Translations under genes and position numbers: made by a program | The notes under the pieces: generated by a model | What the model saw: the letters and a program-made list of their open reading frames with translations, nothing else | Told to the model about the DNA's origin: nothing | The model's database searches: none | In this document: positions 43,489-52,270 of the stretch, one piece after another | Layout: every line of letters begins with the position of its first letter | Numbering within the stretch: the stretch's first letter is position 1 | Assembly (NCBI RefSeq): GCF_000145235.1 | Contig: NC_014391.1 | Location: 558,001-622,000 of the forward strand | Source: Micromonospora aurantiaca ATCC 27029 | Lineage (GTDB): Bacteria; Actinomycetota; Actinomycetes; Mycobacteriales; Micromonosporaceae | DNA length: 64,000 nt | Direction of reading: 5' to 3'

Positions 43489-44595
43489 ATGGCGGACAAC
43501 CGGTCCTCGGAGGGGTTCGGCCGCCGCCTGGACGAGCACGCCATCGACGCGGGTGCGGCCGAGCCGGAGCGACCCGACGGGCTGGTCGACAGCGGCGTCT
43601 ACGTCGGCGGCGTACGCCGGGCGTCGCCTGTCACCCTCGCCGACACGTTCCGCTGCCTGCAACACCTCGACGACGCGATGGCCTGGATCGGGCTGCGCCG
43701 GCCGGGCCGGGAGGAGGTCGCCTCGCTCGCCGCCGAGTTCCAGCTCCCCGACCTGGCCGTCGAGGACGCGATCAACGCCCACCAGCGCCCCAAGCTGGAA
43801 CGCTACGGCGACACCTTGTTCGTGGTGCTGCGCGCCGCCCGCTACCTGGACGCCCGGGAGGCGGTCGAGTTCGCCGAGCTGCACCTGTTCCTCGGCCCCG
43901 GTTTCGTGATCACCGTGCGGCACGGCGGCACGCCGGACCTGGCCGGGGTACGGCGGCGGCTGGAGGCCGAACCCGAGGTGCTCGCGCTCGGCCCGGAGGC
44001 GGTGCTCTACGCCGTGCTCGACCGGGTGGTGGACGGCTACGCGCCGGTGGTGGCCGGGCTGGAGAACGACATCGACGAGATCGAGACCGAGGTGTTCGGC
44101 GGCGACCCGAACGCCAGCCGCCGCATCTACGAGCTGAGCCGCGAGGTGATCCAGTTCCAGCGGGCCGCCCGGCCGCTGCTGAAGGTGGTCGACGCGCTCA
44201 CGCACGGCTTCGACAGGTACGGCACGGACGAGGAACTGCGCCGCCGGCTGCGCGACGTGGCCGACCACCTGACCCAGGTGGTGGAGCGGGTGGACGGGTT
44301 CCGGCACCTGCTCCAGAACATCCTCACAGTCAACGCCACACTGGTGTCGCAGGCGCAGAACGAGGAGATGCGCAGCCTGACCGCTGCCAGCTTCGAGCAG
44401 AACGAGGAGATCAAACGGGTCTCCGCGTGGGCGGCGATCCTGTTCGCACCCACCCTGATCGGCACCGTCTACGGGATGAACTTCACCCACATGCCGGAGC
44501 TGGACTGGCGGTACGGCTACCTGTTCGCGGTCACCCTGATGCTCGCCGTCTGCGGCGCGCTCTACCTGCTGTTCAAACGCCGCGGCTGGCTGTGA
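43489..44595 (+). CDS. corA: CorA-family magnesium/cobalt transporter
   Basis: 368 residues with a long cytoplasmic domain and two C-terminal membrane helices. The selectivity signature GMNF is present in TVYGMNFTHMPELDW, and the last helix ends at the C-terminus. The ATG follows GGGGGAGGGG. CorA channels take up Mg2+ as pentamers. It follows kdpE by 58 bases but may have its own promoter. Confidence 0.94.
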   Translation: MADNRSSEGFGRRLDEHAIDAGAAEPERPDGLVDSGVYVGGVRRASPVTLADTFRCLQHLDDAMAWIGLRRPGREEVASLAAEFQLPDLAVEDAINAHQRPKLERYGDTLFVVLRAARYLDAREAVEFAELHLFLGPGFVITVRHGGTPDLAGVRRRLEAEPEVLALGPEAVLYAVLDRVVDGYAPVVAGLENDIDEIETEVFGGDPNASRRIYELSREVIQFQRAARPLLKVVDALTHGFDRYGTDEELRRRLRDVADHLTQVVERVDGFRHLLQNILTVNATLVSQAQNEEMRSLTAASFEQNEEIKRVSAWAAILFAPTLIGTVYGMNFTHMPELDWRYGYLFAVTLMLAVCGALYLLFKRRGWL

Positions 44596-44667
44596 GCCGG
44601 CCGGGCGCCGGAGCAGTTCGCCGTCGGTGATCCACTAAAGTGTCCGGGTGGCTACCCCCTGTCGTCC

Positions 44668-45645
44668 GTGCGTCGTCCGGCTCTCGTGTGCCGGAGGGGA
44701 ACGCTGATCGGGGACACGGTTCCGGCACCGCGCGGCGGGCGCCGGACCAGTGACGGAAAGCGCGGGCTGGCCGGCCACTGTGCCCGGATCGTCGCGTCCC
44801 GGCCGTTCGAGGTGGCCATCGTGGTGCTCATCATGGCCAACGGCGTGGTGCTGGGCATCGAGACGTACCCGAACCTCGGGGCCGCCGGGCCGGTGCTGCG
44901 GTGGACGGAGTGGATGTTCCGGGCGGTCTTCGTCGTGGAGATCACCATCCGGGTGCTCGCGTACGGCCGCCGCCCGCAGGACTTCTTCCGGCACGGCTGG
45001 AACGTCTTCGACCTGCTGGTGACAGCAGCCATATTCGTCCCGGGCCTGCACGGCGACTCGGCTGTGCTGCGGTTCATCCGGGTCGCCCGGGTGCTGCGCC
45101 TCGTGCGCTTCTCACCCGGCCTGCGGACCATCGTCGCGGCGCTGTGGCGCAGCCTCCCAGGCGTCGCGGGTTTCCTCGCGCTCGCCGCCGTCACGCTCTA
45201 CGTGTACGGCATGGCGGGCTGGCTGATCTTCGGCGACCGCTACCCCGAGCAGTACGGCGACATCGGCCGCTCGCTCGTCACGCTGTTCGTGCTGCTGTCC
45301 CTGGAGACGCTGCCGGACCTGCTGGAACAGGGTCTGGAGGTGTCGCCGTGGACGCTGCTCTACTACGTCAGCTTCGTGATGATCGCGGTCAACCTCCTGC
45401 TGAACATCCTCATCGCCGTCATCGTCAACTCGATGGAGGAGGCGCGCCGGCTGGAGATGACCGAGGGGCTGGCCTCCGACTACGACTCCGACGGGGACGG
45501 GATACCGGACGAGGTGGACCGGATCGCGATCAGCCAGCGACTGGACGACCTGCGGATGGTGATCGCCGAGTTGGAGCGGGAACTGCGCATCGACCGGGAG
45601 GAGCCGCCCGGCGCGCCGCGCCGCCGCCAGCCCTCGGACCACTGA
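44668..45645 (+). CDS. Voltage-gated-type ion channel (BacNav-like) with a calcium-loop motif
   Basis: 325 residues in the ion-transport channel family, one 6-helix domain. The S4 voltage sensor is RFIRVARVLRLVRF (135-148). The pore region has LLSLETLPDL (209-218), the position of the T-L-E-S-W filter of bacterial sodium channels. After S6, DSDGDGIPDEVD (273-284) resembles a thrombospondin-3-type calcium loop. A C-terminal helical coil follows (SQRLDDLRMVIAELERELRI), as in BacNav C-terminal bundles. Ion selectivity is not clear from sequence. GTG at 44668 has no good ribosome site, so the start is uncertain. Confidence 0.85.
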   Translation: MRRPALVCRRGTLIGDTVPAPRGGRRTSDGKRGLAGHCARIVASRPFEVAIVVLIMANGVVLGIETYPNLGAAGPVLRWTEWMFRAVFVVEITIRVLAYGRRPQDFFRHGWNVFDLLVTAAIFVPGLHGDSAVLRFIRVARVLRLVRFSPGLRTIVAALWRSLPGVAGFLALAAVTLYVYGMAGWLIFGDRYPEQYGDIGRSLVTLFVLLSLETLPDLLEQGLEVSPWTLLYYVSFVMIAVNLLLNILIAVIVNSMEEARRLEMTEGLASDYDSDGDGIPDEVDRIAISQRLDDLRMVIAELERELRIDREEPPGAPRRRQPSDH

Positions 45646-45756
45646 TCAGGGACGGTCATGACAGTTCCGTGACGAACGCGGCTCCCGGGTTTGGCCGGCT
45701 GGTTGATCGGGGCAACCAGCCAGACGCCAACACATCTGAGGGAAGGGACGCCTCTC

Positions 45757-46026
45757 GTGGAGATCACGGGCTTCTTCACCGCGCTCATCATCGGTCTCGT
45801 CATCGGTGCGCTCGGGCGCCTGGTGGTGCCGGGCAAGCAGAACATCCCGATCTGGCTGACCCTGCTCATCGGTGTGGTCGCCGCGTTCGTCGGCACGCTG
45901 GTGGCCGGCGCGTTCGGCGTCGACGACACCCCCGGCATCGACTGGATCGAGCTGTTGCTCCAGGTCGGCTTCGCCGCCATCGGCGTCGCCGTCTTCGCCG
46001 GCCTCTACGGCCGCCGCCGCATCTGA
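45757..46026 (+). CDS. GlsB/YeaQ/YmgE-family membrane protein
   Basis: 89 residues from the GTG at 45757 (GAGGGAAGGGA upstream). Three short hydrophobic helices with Gly-rich turns: IIGLVIGALGRLVVPGKQ, LTLLIGVVAAFVGTLVAG and LLLQVGFAAIGVAVFAGLYG. This is the pattern of the transglycosylase-associated/GlsB family, often stress-induced. A hairpin repeat of the kdp type follows five bases after the stop. Confidence 0.9.
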   Translation: MEITGFFTALIIGLVIGALGRLVVPGKQNIPIWLTLLIGVVAAFVGTLVAGAFGVDDTPGIDWIELLLQVGFAAIGVAVFAGLYGRRRI

Positions 46027-46030
46027 GGAC

Positions 46031-46084
46031 CGAAGGAAGGGCCCCTTCTTAACGCATCGCGCATAAGAAGGGGCCCTTCTTAAC
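46031..46084 (+). repeat. Hairpin repeat, copy B (bidirectional terminator)
   Basis: 54 bases with a perfect 16-base stem (46036-46051 with 46064-46079), GAAGGGCCCCTTCTTA against TAAGAAGGGGCCCTTC, and a 12-base loop. It lies between the convergent GlsB-type and MuiA genes. Copy A at 40134 is its inverted relative. Confidence 0.8.
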
Positions 46085-46095
46085 GTGTGCGCCGG

Positions 46096-47679
46096 CTACT
46101 CCCGCCAGCCGGTCAGCTCGACGCCCTTGGCCAGCTCCACCCGGAAGCCGAGGGCGATCTCGCCGCTCTCACCAGGTGCCAGTGACAGCCGCCAGGTCAG
46201 CTCACCCAGCTCCGTACGCTCGGCCGGCGGCGGCGTCAGCGCGGTCTCGCGTACCACCACCGCCTCGTCCCGGGACACCGGCAGCTGGTCCTGGACCTCC
46301 ACAGTGGCCGGCCGGGGCGTGTGGTTCGCCACAGTGATCCGGTACTCCACCTCCCGCCGCCGCGTCGACCCGAGCGTGGCCTTGCTCTCGGTGCGCCGGG
46401 ACAGCTTCCGCTCCACCCGCAGCCGGTCGTCGATCCCGAGCGCCAGCTCGGTCTCCTCGCCCGGCGCCCACGTCTTCAGCCGCGTCGCCGCCACGAAATC
46501 GGCGCCGTGGAAGACCGACGCCGGGCCGGGCAGCAGCGTGTGGTCCGACGAGTTGCGGACCGTGGCCCGCAGGTGCGCCTCGGCGGCACGCACCGGCACG
46601 CTCACGTGGTCCAGCCGGGCCGGCAGCTCCAGCACCGCGATCGTCACCCGGTGCGCGCTGCCGTCCGCGGGCACCGCCACCGGCCGCGCGGGACGGTAGG
46701 TAGCCGCCGTCACGCCCTGCTCCACCTCGGCGACGCTCTCCCGCACCGCCGGCGCCGCGGCCCGTGCCGCGCGGGGACGGCCCGCCGGTGCCGCGCCGGG
46801 CGCCGGGGGCGGCACCACGCCGCCGAACGACGCGGCCGACACGGCCATCGGCGGCTCCGGCCGGAGCCGGTCGAGATACCAGGGCGACAATTCGGGTACG
46901 CCGCTCGCCGCCGCCGGACGGGCCGTGGAGAGCTGGAGTTCGCACTCCGGCCAGTCCTCCCCGGTGCCCTGGCTGACCAGCCCGAACCAGGTGACAGTCA
47001 TGGTGTCCTCGACCAGCCGCAGGTCGTAGGAGGGCGTCCAGCGGGCGCCGTCCACCAGATATGTCAGCTCCAGCTCCACCTCGGTGTCGTCGGCGTCCAC
47101 CGAGACGGACACCTCGGCGGCCAGCCGGTCCGGCTCCCGCTTGCCGCGCGCCGCGTCCAGTTCCCGGTCGACGGCGGCCAGCTCCTCGGCCAGCTCGGTG
47201 CGCCGCCGGGCCAGCCCGCGCCGCCGGGCCCGCGACTCGGTGAGCTGACCGGACACCGAGTCGGTGAAGGCCGCGACGTCGGCCGGGGCCGCGTCGCCCG
47301 CGGCCAGCGCCCGGGCGTACGTGCCACCGGCCCGCTCGGCGAGCCGGGTGAGGAACTCGCCGCGCTGTTCCTCGACCGCGTCGGTGTCACCGACCTCGGC
47401 CAGCTCGTCCGCCAGTTCCCACCGCCGCCGTTCCAGCTCGACCACCTGGGCGTCGGTGCTGCGGGGTTGCCGCCACGCGGTCACGTCCACCCCGAGTACG
47501 GTCACCGCGCCCCGGCCACCCACCCGGATCGAGTCCCGGCGCAGGCCCAGCGGGAGCGGGGCGACGCGTACCCGGTGGTCGCCCGCGGCCAGCCGGACGC
47601 CGCCGCGGCGGGTGACCCGGGCGCGGTCCGGGTAGACGGTCACGCCGACGACGGGCGCATCGATCTCCACAGTGTCCAC
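46096..47679 (-). CDS. MuiA-family (DUF4139) protein
   Basis: 527 residues from a GTG. An N-terminal DUF4140 domain (VVGVTVYPDRARVTRRGGVR), a coiled coil (VELERRRWELADELAEV), and the C-terminal DUF4139 domain (LTYLVDGARWTPSYDLRLVE, then KATLGSTRRREVEYRITVAN). The family was named for mucoidy inhibition in Pseudomonas-type bacteria; its biochemical role is unknown. A Pro/Ala-rich linker splits the two halves. Next to the divergent STAS gene. Confidence 0.88.
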   Translation of the reverse strand: MDTVEIDAPVVGVTVYPDRARVTRRGGVRLAAGDHRVRVAPLPLGLRRDSIRVGGRGAVTVLGVDVTAWRQPRSTDAQVVELERRRWELADELAEVGDTDAVEEQRGEFLTRLAERAGGTYARALAAGDAAPADVAAFTDSVSGQLTESRARRRGLARRRTELAEELAAVDRELDAARGKREPDRLAAEVSVSVDADDTEVELELTYLVDGARWTPSYDLRLVEDTMTVTWFGLVSQGTGEDWPECELQLSTARPAAASGVPELSPWYLDRLRPEPPMAVSAASFGGVVPPPAPGAAPAGRPRAARAAAPAVRESVAEVEQGVTAATYRPARPVAVPADGSAHRVTIAVLELPARLDHVSVPVRAAEAHLRATVRNSSDHTLLPGPASVFHGADFVAATRLKTWAPGEETELALGIDDRLRVERKLSRRTESKATLGSTRRREVEYRITVANHTPRPATVEVQDQLPVSRDEAVVVRETALTPPPAERTELGELTWRLSLAPGESGEIALGFRVELAKGVELTGWRE

Positions 47680-47816
47680 GGCGGCGAGGGTAGTTCAGGC
47701 GCGCCCGCGGCGGGGCTGCCGTAGAGCGGATACGCGGTAGCGCGCACTGAGGTGTCCTCCACCACTTCGCGGGTAGGCCGCTGAACCGCCGCGCACCTAC
47801 GGGAGGCGATCAGGGC

Positions 47817-47841
47817 GGATTTCTGGCACGGTGTCGGGTAG
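47817..47841 (+). promoter_or_regulatory. Candidate SigB-type promoter for the STAS gene
   Basis: GGAT (47817-47820), 15 bases, GGGTAG (47836-47841), 28 bases before the GTG at 47869. Fits GNNT-N15-GGGTA. Sequence match only. Confidence 0.4.
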
Positions 47842-47868
47842 CGACGGGTGTGCGGTGGAGGGGGAGTG

Positions 47869-48222
47869 GTGGAGTTCTCGGTGACGACCAGACAGGGGCG
47901 TGTCGGCCCGGTGATCGAGGTCGCCGGCGACCTGGACATGGCCAGCGCACCGACGTTGCGTGACCGGTTGCTCGAGGTGGTGGAGACCGGCGCCCGGACG
48001 GTGGTCGTCGACCTGACCCAGGTCGGATTCGTGGACTCCAGCGGCCTTGGCGCGCTCGTGCTCGTCTACAAGAACCTGCGGGAGCGCGACGGCTGGCTCG
48101 GTCTGGCCGTCGTCCGCCAGTCGATCCGCAACGTCTTCTCGATCACCTCGGTGGACCGCGTCATCCCGCTCTTCGGCACGGTGCGTGACGCCGAGGACGG
48201 TTCACCGGCGGCGGTGCGCTGA
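47869..48222 (+). CDS. STAS-domain anti-sigma factor antagonist
   Basis: 117 residues from the GTG at 47869, seven bases after GGAGG (GTGs at 47848 and 47866 also exist). The SpoIIAA-type core is GPVIEVAGDLDMASAPTLRD and VDLTQVGFVDSSGLGALVLV, with the phosphorylated Ser in DSSG. Its 3' end overlaps that of the SpoIIE-type phosphatase on the other strand by 21 bases, which fits a kinase/phosphatase partner-switch pair. Confidence 0.9.
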   Translation: MEFSVTTRQGRVGPVIEVAGDLDMASAPTLRDRLLEVVETGARTVVVDLTQVGFVDSSGLGALVLVYKNLRERDGWLGLAVVRQSIRNVFSITSVDRVIPLFGTVRDAEDGSPAAVR

Positions 48223-49470
48223 GCGCTCCTCGTCCGGGCTGACGCGGGCGGTGTCGGCACCGGCGGTGCTGCGCCGCGGCCCGTGGTCGCCGTACCAGTC
48301 GACGACGAGCAGCGTGGCGTCGTCGGTCAGAGCCGGCCCGGCGATCTCCAGCACCGCGTCGGACAGCGCCCGGACCGCCTCACGGGGATGCAGGTGGGAG
48401 AGGCGGAGCAGGGCGGCGGGCAGGTCGAGGTCGGCGGCGTTGCGGTCGCGCATGCCGTCGGTGACCACCACCAGCCGGTCGCCGGGTAGCAGTGGCAGCT
48501 CCCCGCTGCGGTAGCTCTCGCCGGGGAACATCCCGAACGGGAAGTTGCCCGGCAGGTCCACCGGTACGACCCGGCCGTCCCGGACCAGCATCGGTGGGAC
48601 GTGCCCGGCGTTCACCAGTTCGCAGCGTCCCGTGGTCAGGTCGATGCGGCCCAGCACGGCGGTGACGTACGCGCCGCGTACGTTCGCGTTCTCCGCGACG
48701 GCCCGGTTGGCCTCCTCGGCCTGGGCGACCAGGCCGGCGCCACGGCGGCGGCTGTTGCGCAGGCTGCCCACGCCGAGGGTGGCGGTGAGCGCGCTCGCCA
48801 CGCCGTGGCCCATCGCGTCGGTGACGCTGAGGTGCAGCAGGTCCCGGGCCAGGCTGTAGTCGAAGGTGTCGCCGCCGACGCTCGCGGCGGGTTCCAGCCA
48901 GCCGGAGAGGGCGAAGGCGCCGGCCTCGCAGGTGAACGAGGCGGGCAGCAGGCGGCGCTGGATCTCGGCGGAGAGGCTGAACGGGGTGGTGCGCTGTCCC
49001 CACTCGAACAGGTCGGTGTGCCTGCGGTTGGCGATGACCACGAACGCCAGCGCGTGCGCGGTACGGGCGACCCAGTTCACCACGTCGCCGTCCGGCTCGT
49101 CGGGCAGCTCGATCTCCAGCAGGCCGATCGCCTCACCGCGGTCGGTGACCGGCGCCAGCACGGTCCACGTGCCGTCGCGGCGGATGACCTCGGGCGCCTG
49201 CTGGCGGAGTGCGCGTTCGTAGGGCCCGCCGTCGAACGGGAGCACCTCGGCGTCCTCCTCGCCGTGACGCCGGCCGGTACCGCCGCCGACCGGCTGGTGC
49301 GTCAGCCGGACCAGCGCACGGCCGCTGAGGTCGGCGATCAGCAGCGAGACGCCGCGCGCGTTCAGCGCCGTGGCGATGACGCCGGTGACGGCCTCGACCG
49401 CCTGCACCGGGGCGGCGTCCTCGGCCGACTGCAACATCCCGGCCAGCACCGCCTGCTCACTGTCCTTCAC
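48202..49470 (-). CDS. SpoIIE-type serine phosphatase with GAF-like sensor
   Basis: 422 residues. The N-terminal ~170 residues are a GAF-type sensor (VIATALNARGVSLLIADLSG). The PP2C/SpoIIE catalytic domain runs from about 185 to the end with ASVGGDTFDYSL (first metal Asp), VTDAMGHGVASAL and VVVTDGMRDRNA, and ends in DDATLLVVDW. It removes phosphate from STAS antagonists. The convergent STAS gene is the likely substrate. Confidence 0.9.
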   Translation of the reverse strand: MKDSEQAVLAGMLQSAEDAAPVQAVEAVTGVIATALNARGVSLLIADLSGRALVRLTHQPVGGGTGRRHGEEDAEVLPFDGGPYERALRQQAPEVIRRDGTWTVLAPVTDRGEAIGLLEIELPDEPDGDVVNWVARTAHALAFVVIANRRHTDLFEWGQRTTPFSLSAEIQRRLLPASFTCEAGAFALSGWLEPAASVGGDTFDYSLARDLLHLSVTDAMGHGVASALTATLGVGSLRNSRRRGAGLVAQAEEANRAVAENANVRGAYVTAVLGRIDLTTGRCELVNAGHVPPMLVRDGRVVPVDLPGNFPFGMFPGESYRSGELPLLPGDRLVVVTDGMRDRNAADLDLPAALLRLSHLHPREAVRALSDAVLEIAGPALTDDATLLVVDWYGDHGPRRSTAGADTARVSPDEERSAHRRR

Positions 49471-49567
49471 TCCCCGAGCATATTCAGCGCGCCGGACGTC
49501 CGCCTGGCGAGCGACACCGGGGGGCGGGTCGCCGTCATCGACCAGAGGTTATTGCATATAGTTGGCA

Positions 49568-49589
49568 ACTACCGAATAGTGGCGGTAGT
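49568..49589 (+). promoter_or_regulatory. Inverted repeat before the ABC importer operon
   Basis: ACTACCG, eight bases, CGGTAGT: a perfect 7-base inverted repeat in an AT-richer stretch 82 bases before the substrate-binding protein gene. Candidate operator; regulator unknown. Confidence 0.4.
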
Positions 49590-49670
49590 GGGCGCTCCGG
49601 CACGCGATGATCGATCCTCGCCGGAGCGCCCGCCCGCTGCCACCCGCAGACGAGTGTTCGAGGGGTTGCC

Positions 49671-51269
49671 GTGGCGATCAGACCCAAGCCCGTACGCGTG
49701 GCCGCGGTGCTCGCCGCCGCCCTGCTCGCCGCCGCCGGTTGCTCGTCGCCCACGGCGTCGACAGGCGGCCCGAAGGGCGCGGACACGCTCGTGGTCGCCA
49801 CCGCGGGCGAGCCGGACACGCTCAACCCGGTGCTCAACTACGGCGTCGACGGCGCATCGCTGATCTTCGACGGGCTGGTCGCCCGGGACGCCCGCAACGA
49901 GCTGGTGCCCGCACTGGCCCGTGAACTGCCTGCTGTCTCGGCGGACGGGAAGACAGTCACCGCGAAGCTGCGCGAGGGTGTGCTGTTCCACGACGGCAGC
50001 CCGCTGACCGCCCAGGACGTGGTGTTCACCTACCAGGCGGTGCTCGACCCGGGAGTCGACTCCACGCTGCGGTCCGATCTGGACATGCTCGCCTCCGTCA
50101 CCGCGCCCGACCCGGCGACGGTCGTGTTCACCCTGAAGTACGCGTACGCGCCGTTCCTGCAACGGCTGGCGCTGGGGATCGTCCCGGCGAAGGCGTTCGC
50201 CGGGCAGGACGTCAACAAGGCCGCGTTCAACCGTAAGCCGGTCGGCACCGGCCCGTACCGGTTCACCTCCTGGACACCCGGTGACCGGCTCGTGCTCGCG
50301 GCCAACGAGACGTACTGGGGTGGCGAGCCGGCGAACTCCGGCGTGGTGGTGGCGTTCGTCGCCGACGACAACGTCCGGGCCCAGCGGATGCGGGCCGGCG
50401 AGTTCGACGCGGCGGAGCTGGCACCGAAGCTCGCGTCCGGGTTCGAGGGCCGGGACGGCTACCGGGTGCAGAAGGTGCCGACCGCCGACTACCGGGGCGT
50501 CATGCTGCCGATGGGCAACCCGGTCACCGGCGACCTCGCGATCCGGAAGGCGCTGAACGTCGCGGTGGACCGGCAGGCCATGGTGACAGGCGTGCTCGGC
50601 GGCGCGGGCGAACCCGCGTTCGGCCCGGTGCCGCCCACGTCGGAATACGCCGAGCCGTCGATCGCCGGCAGGCCCGCCGCCGACACCGCCGCGGCGACCG
50701 CCGCGCTGGACGCCGCCGGGTGGAAGCCCGGCCCGGACGGCATCCGGGTGAAGGACGGGCGGCCGGCCGCGTTCGCGCTCATGTACCCGGCCACCGACAG
50801 CCTGCGCAAGGAACTGGCCCTGGCCGTCACCGCCGATGCGAAGAAGGTCGGCATCACTGTCACGCCGGAGGGCCTGACCTGGGACGCGATCACCCCGCGG
50901 ATGGGTGACGACGCGCTGATGATGGGCTACGGCACGCCGTACGACCCGGACTTCGTCTCGTACAAGCTGTTCAGCTCGGCCTTCGCCGGGCAGGGCTTCT
51001 TCAACCCCGGTTCGTACCGCTCGGCTGTCACCGACGCCGCGTTGCAGGAGGGCCGGGACAACGCCGACCCGGCCGCCCGTAAGGCCGCGTACGCCACGTT
51101 CCAGAAGCAGCTCGCCGCCGACGTGCCGTGGGTGTTCCTCACCTATCTCCGGCACACCTACGTGCTGAAGGACGCCGTGACCGGGGTGACGCCGCGGGTC
51201 GAGCCGCACGAGCACGACGTCGCCAACAGCATCTGGTGGAACGTGCACACCTGGACGAAGAAGCCGTGA
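49671..51269 (+). CDS. ABC-transporter substrate-binding lipoprotein, family 5 (peptide/nickel type)
   Basis: 532 residues from a GTG. A lipoprotein signal (VAAVLAAALLAAAGCSS, lipobox AAAGC) precedes a DppA/NikA-type binding domain: VATAGEPDTLNPVLNYG, LREGVLFHDGSPLTAQDVVF and RFTSWTPGDRLVLAANETYW. The substrate cannot be told from sequence; both oligopeptides and metal chelates use this fold. It is the first gene of a five-gene operon whose stops and starts overlap. Confidence 0.92.
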   Translation: MAIRPKPVRVAAVLAAALLAAAGCSSPTASTGGPKGADTLVVATAGEPDTLNPVLNYGVDGASLIFDGLVARDARNELVPALARELPAVSADGKTVTAKLREGVLFHDGSPLTAQDVVFTYQAVLDPGVDSTLRSDLDMLASVTAPDPATVVFTLKYAYAPFLQRLALGIVPAKAFAGQDVNKAAFNRKPVGTGPYRFTSWTPGDRLVLAANETYWGGEPANSGVVVAFVADDNVRAQRMRAGEFDAAELAPKLASGFEGRDGYRVQKVPTADYRGVMLPMGNPVTGDLAIRKALNVAVDRQAMVTGVLGGAGEPAFGPVPPTSEYAEPSIAGRPAADTAAATAALDAAGWKPGPDGIRVKDGRPAAFALMYPATDSLRKELALAVTADAKKVGITVTPEGLTWDAITPRMGDDALMMGYGTPYDPDFVSYKLFSSAFAGQGFFNPGSYRSAVTDAALQEGRDNADPAARKAAYATFQKQLAADVPWVFLTYLRHTYVLKDAVTGVTPRVEPHEHDVANSIWWNVHTWTKKP

Positions 51270-52270
51270 CGGCGCCCGTGACCGGCCGGCGGCGACTGGC
51301 CGGGGCGGGCGTCGTGGTCCGGCGGCGGCTGCTGGTGGCGGTACCGGTGCTGGCCGCCACCAGCATGGGCATGTTCGCCCTCGGCGCCGCCTCCCCGATC
51401 GACCCGGCACAGCAGTACGCGGGCGCGGCGGCGTTCACCACGAGTGAGGAGAACCTGGCGCAGATCCGCGCCAACTGGGGCGTCGACGACCCGCTGCCGG
51501 TGCAGTACGCCCGCTGGATCGGCAACCTGCTGCGCGGCGACCTGGGCTGGTCGACGAGCCGGCACGAGCCGGTCACCTCGGTGCTCGCGTCCCGGGCCGG
51601 CTGGACGTTGCTGCTCGTCGGCACCGCGCTGGCCCTGGTGCTGGTGGCGAGCGTGCTGCTGGGCACGCTGGCCGCGTACCGGCGCGGTGGCTGGTTCGAC
51701 AGGGTGCTGCGCGCCGTCGCGTACGCCGTGCAGTCGATGCCGGTGTTCTGGATCGGCCTCGCGGCGATCGCCGTGTTCGCCCTCAGCCTCGGGTGGCTGC
51801 CCGCCGGCGGGCTCACCGACATCACCGCCACCGGCACCGACCCGGCCGACGTGGCCCGGCACCTGGTGCTCCCGGTGACGGTGCTGGCGATCTCCCAGGC
51901 GCCGTGGTTCGTGCTGTTCGTCCGCGACGCGGTCGCCGAGAGCCTGCGCGACGACCACGTCCTGGCCGCCCGCGCCCGAGGGCTCCCCGGCCGGGTCGTC
52001 CTGTTCGGACACGCGCTGCGGACCGCGCTGCTGCCGTTCCTCACCCTGGTCGGCACGCACCTGCCCGAACTCGTCGGCGGCGCGGTCCTGGTGGAGACCG
52101 TGTTCTCCCTGCCCGGCCTCGGCGCGGTCACCGTCGAGGCCGCGCTGGGCGCCGACTTCCCGCTGCTCGCGGCCACGACGCTGGCCACCACCGTCGTGGT
52201 GCTGACCGCGAACCTGGTCACCGACCTCGCCTACGCCGCCGCCGACCCCCGGGTACGCCTCGATGACTGA
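51266..52270 (+). CDS. ABC importer permease 1 (DppB-type)
   Basis: 334 residues from the GTG at 51266, overlapping the previous stop (GTGA). Six membrane helices with the DppB pattern, including an N-terminal periplasmic stretch (NWGVDDPLPVQYARWIGNLL) and the EAA-type loop VAESLRDDHVLAARARGLPG. Forms the transmembrane channel with the next gene product. Confidence 0.92.
   Translation: MTAPVTGRRRLAGAGVVVRRRLLVAVPVLAATSMGMFALGAASPIDPAQQYAGAAAFTTSEENLAQIRANWGVDDPLPVQYARWIGNLLRGDLGWSTSRHEPVTSVLASRAGWTLLLVGTALALVLVASVLLGTLAAYRRGGWFDRVLRAVAYAVQSMPVFWIGLAAIAVFALSLGWLPAGGLTDITATGTDPADVARHLVLPVTVLAISQAPWFVLFVRDAVAESLRDDHVLAARARGLPGRVVLFGHALRTALLPFLTLVGTHLPELVGGAVLVETVFSLPGLGAVTVEAALGADFPLLAATTLATTVVVLTANLVTDLAYAAADPRVRLDD

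Noticed and set aside
40773..43544. Long minus-strand frame across kdpDE
   Set aside because: Antisense to kdpD and kdpE, whose motifs are intact; Ser/Arg-rich shadow composition.
40134..46084. The two hairpin repeats as ends of a composite mobile element
   Set aside because: The genes between them are housekeeping ion genes, there is no transposase or target duplication, and each copy is a hairpin placed at a gene end.
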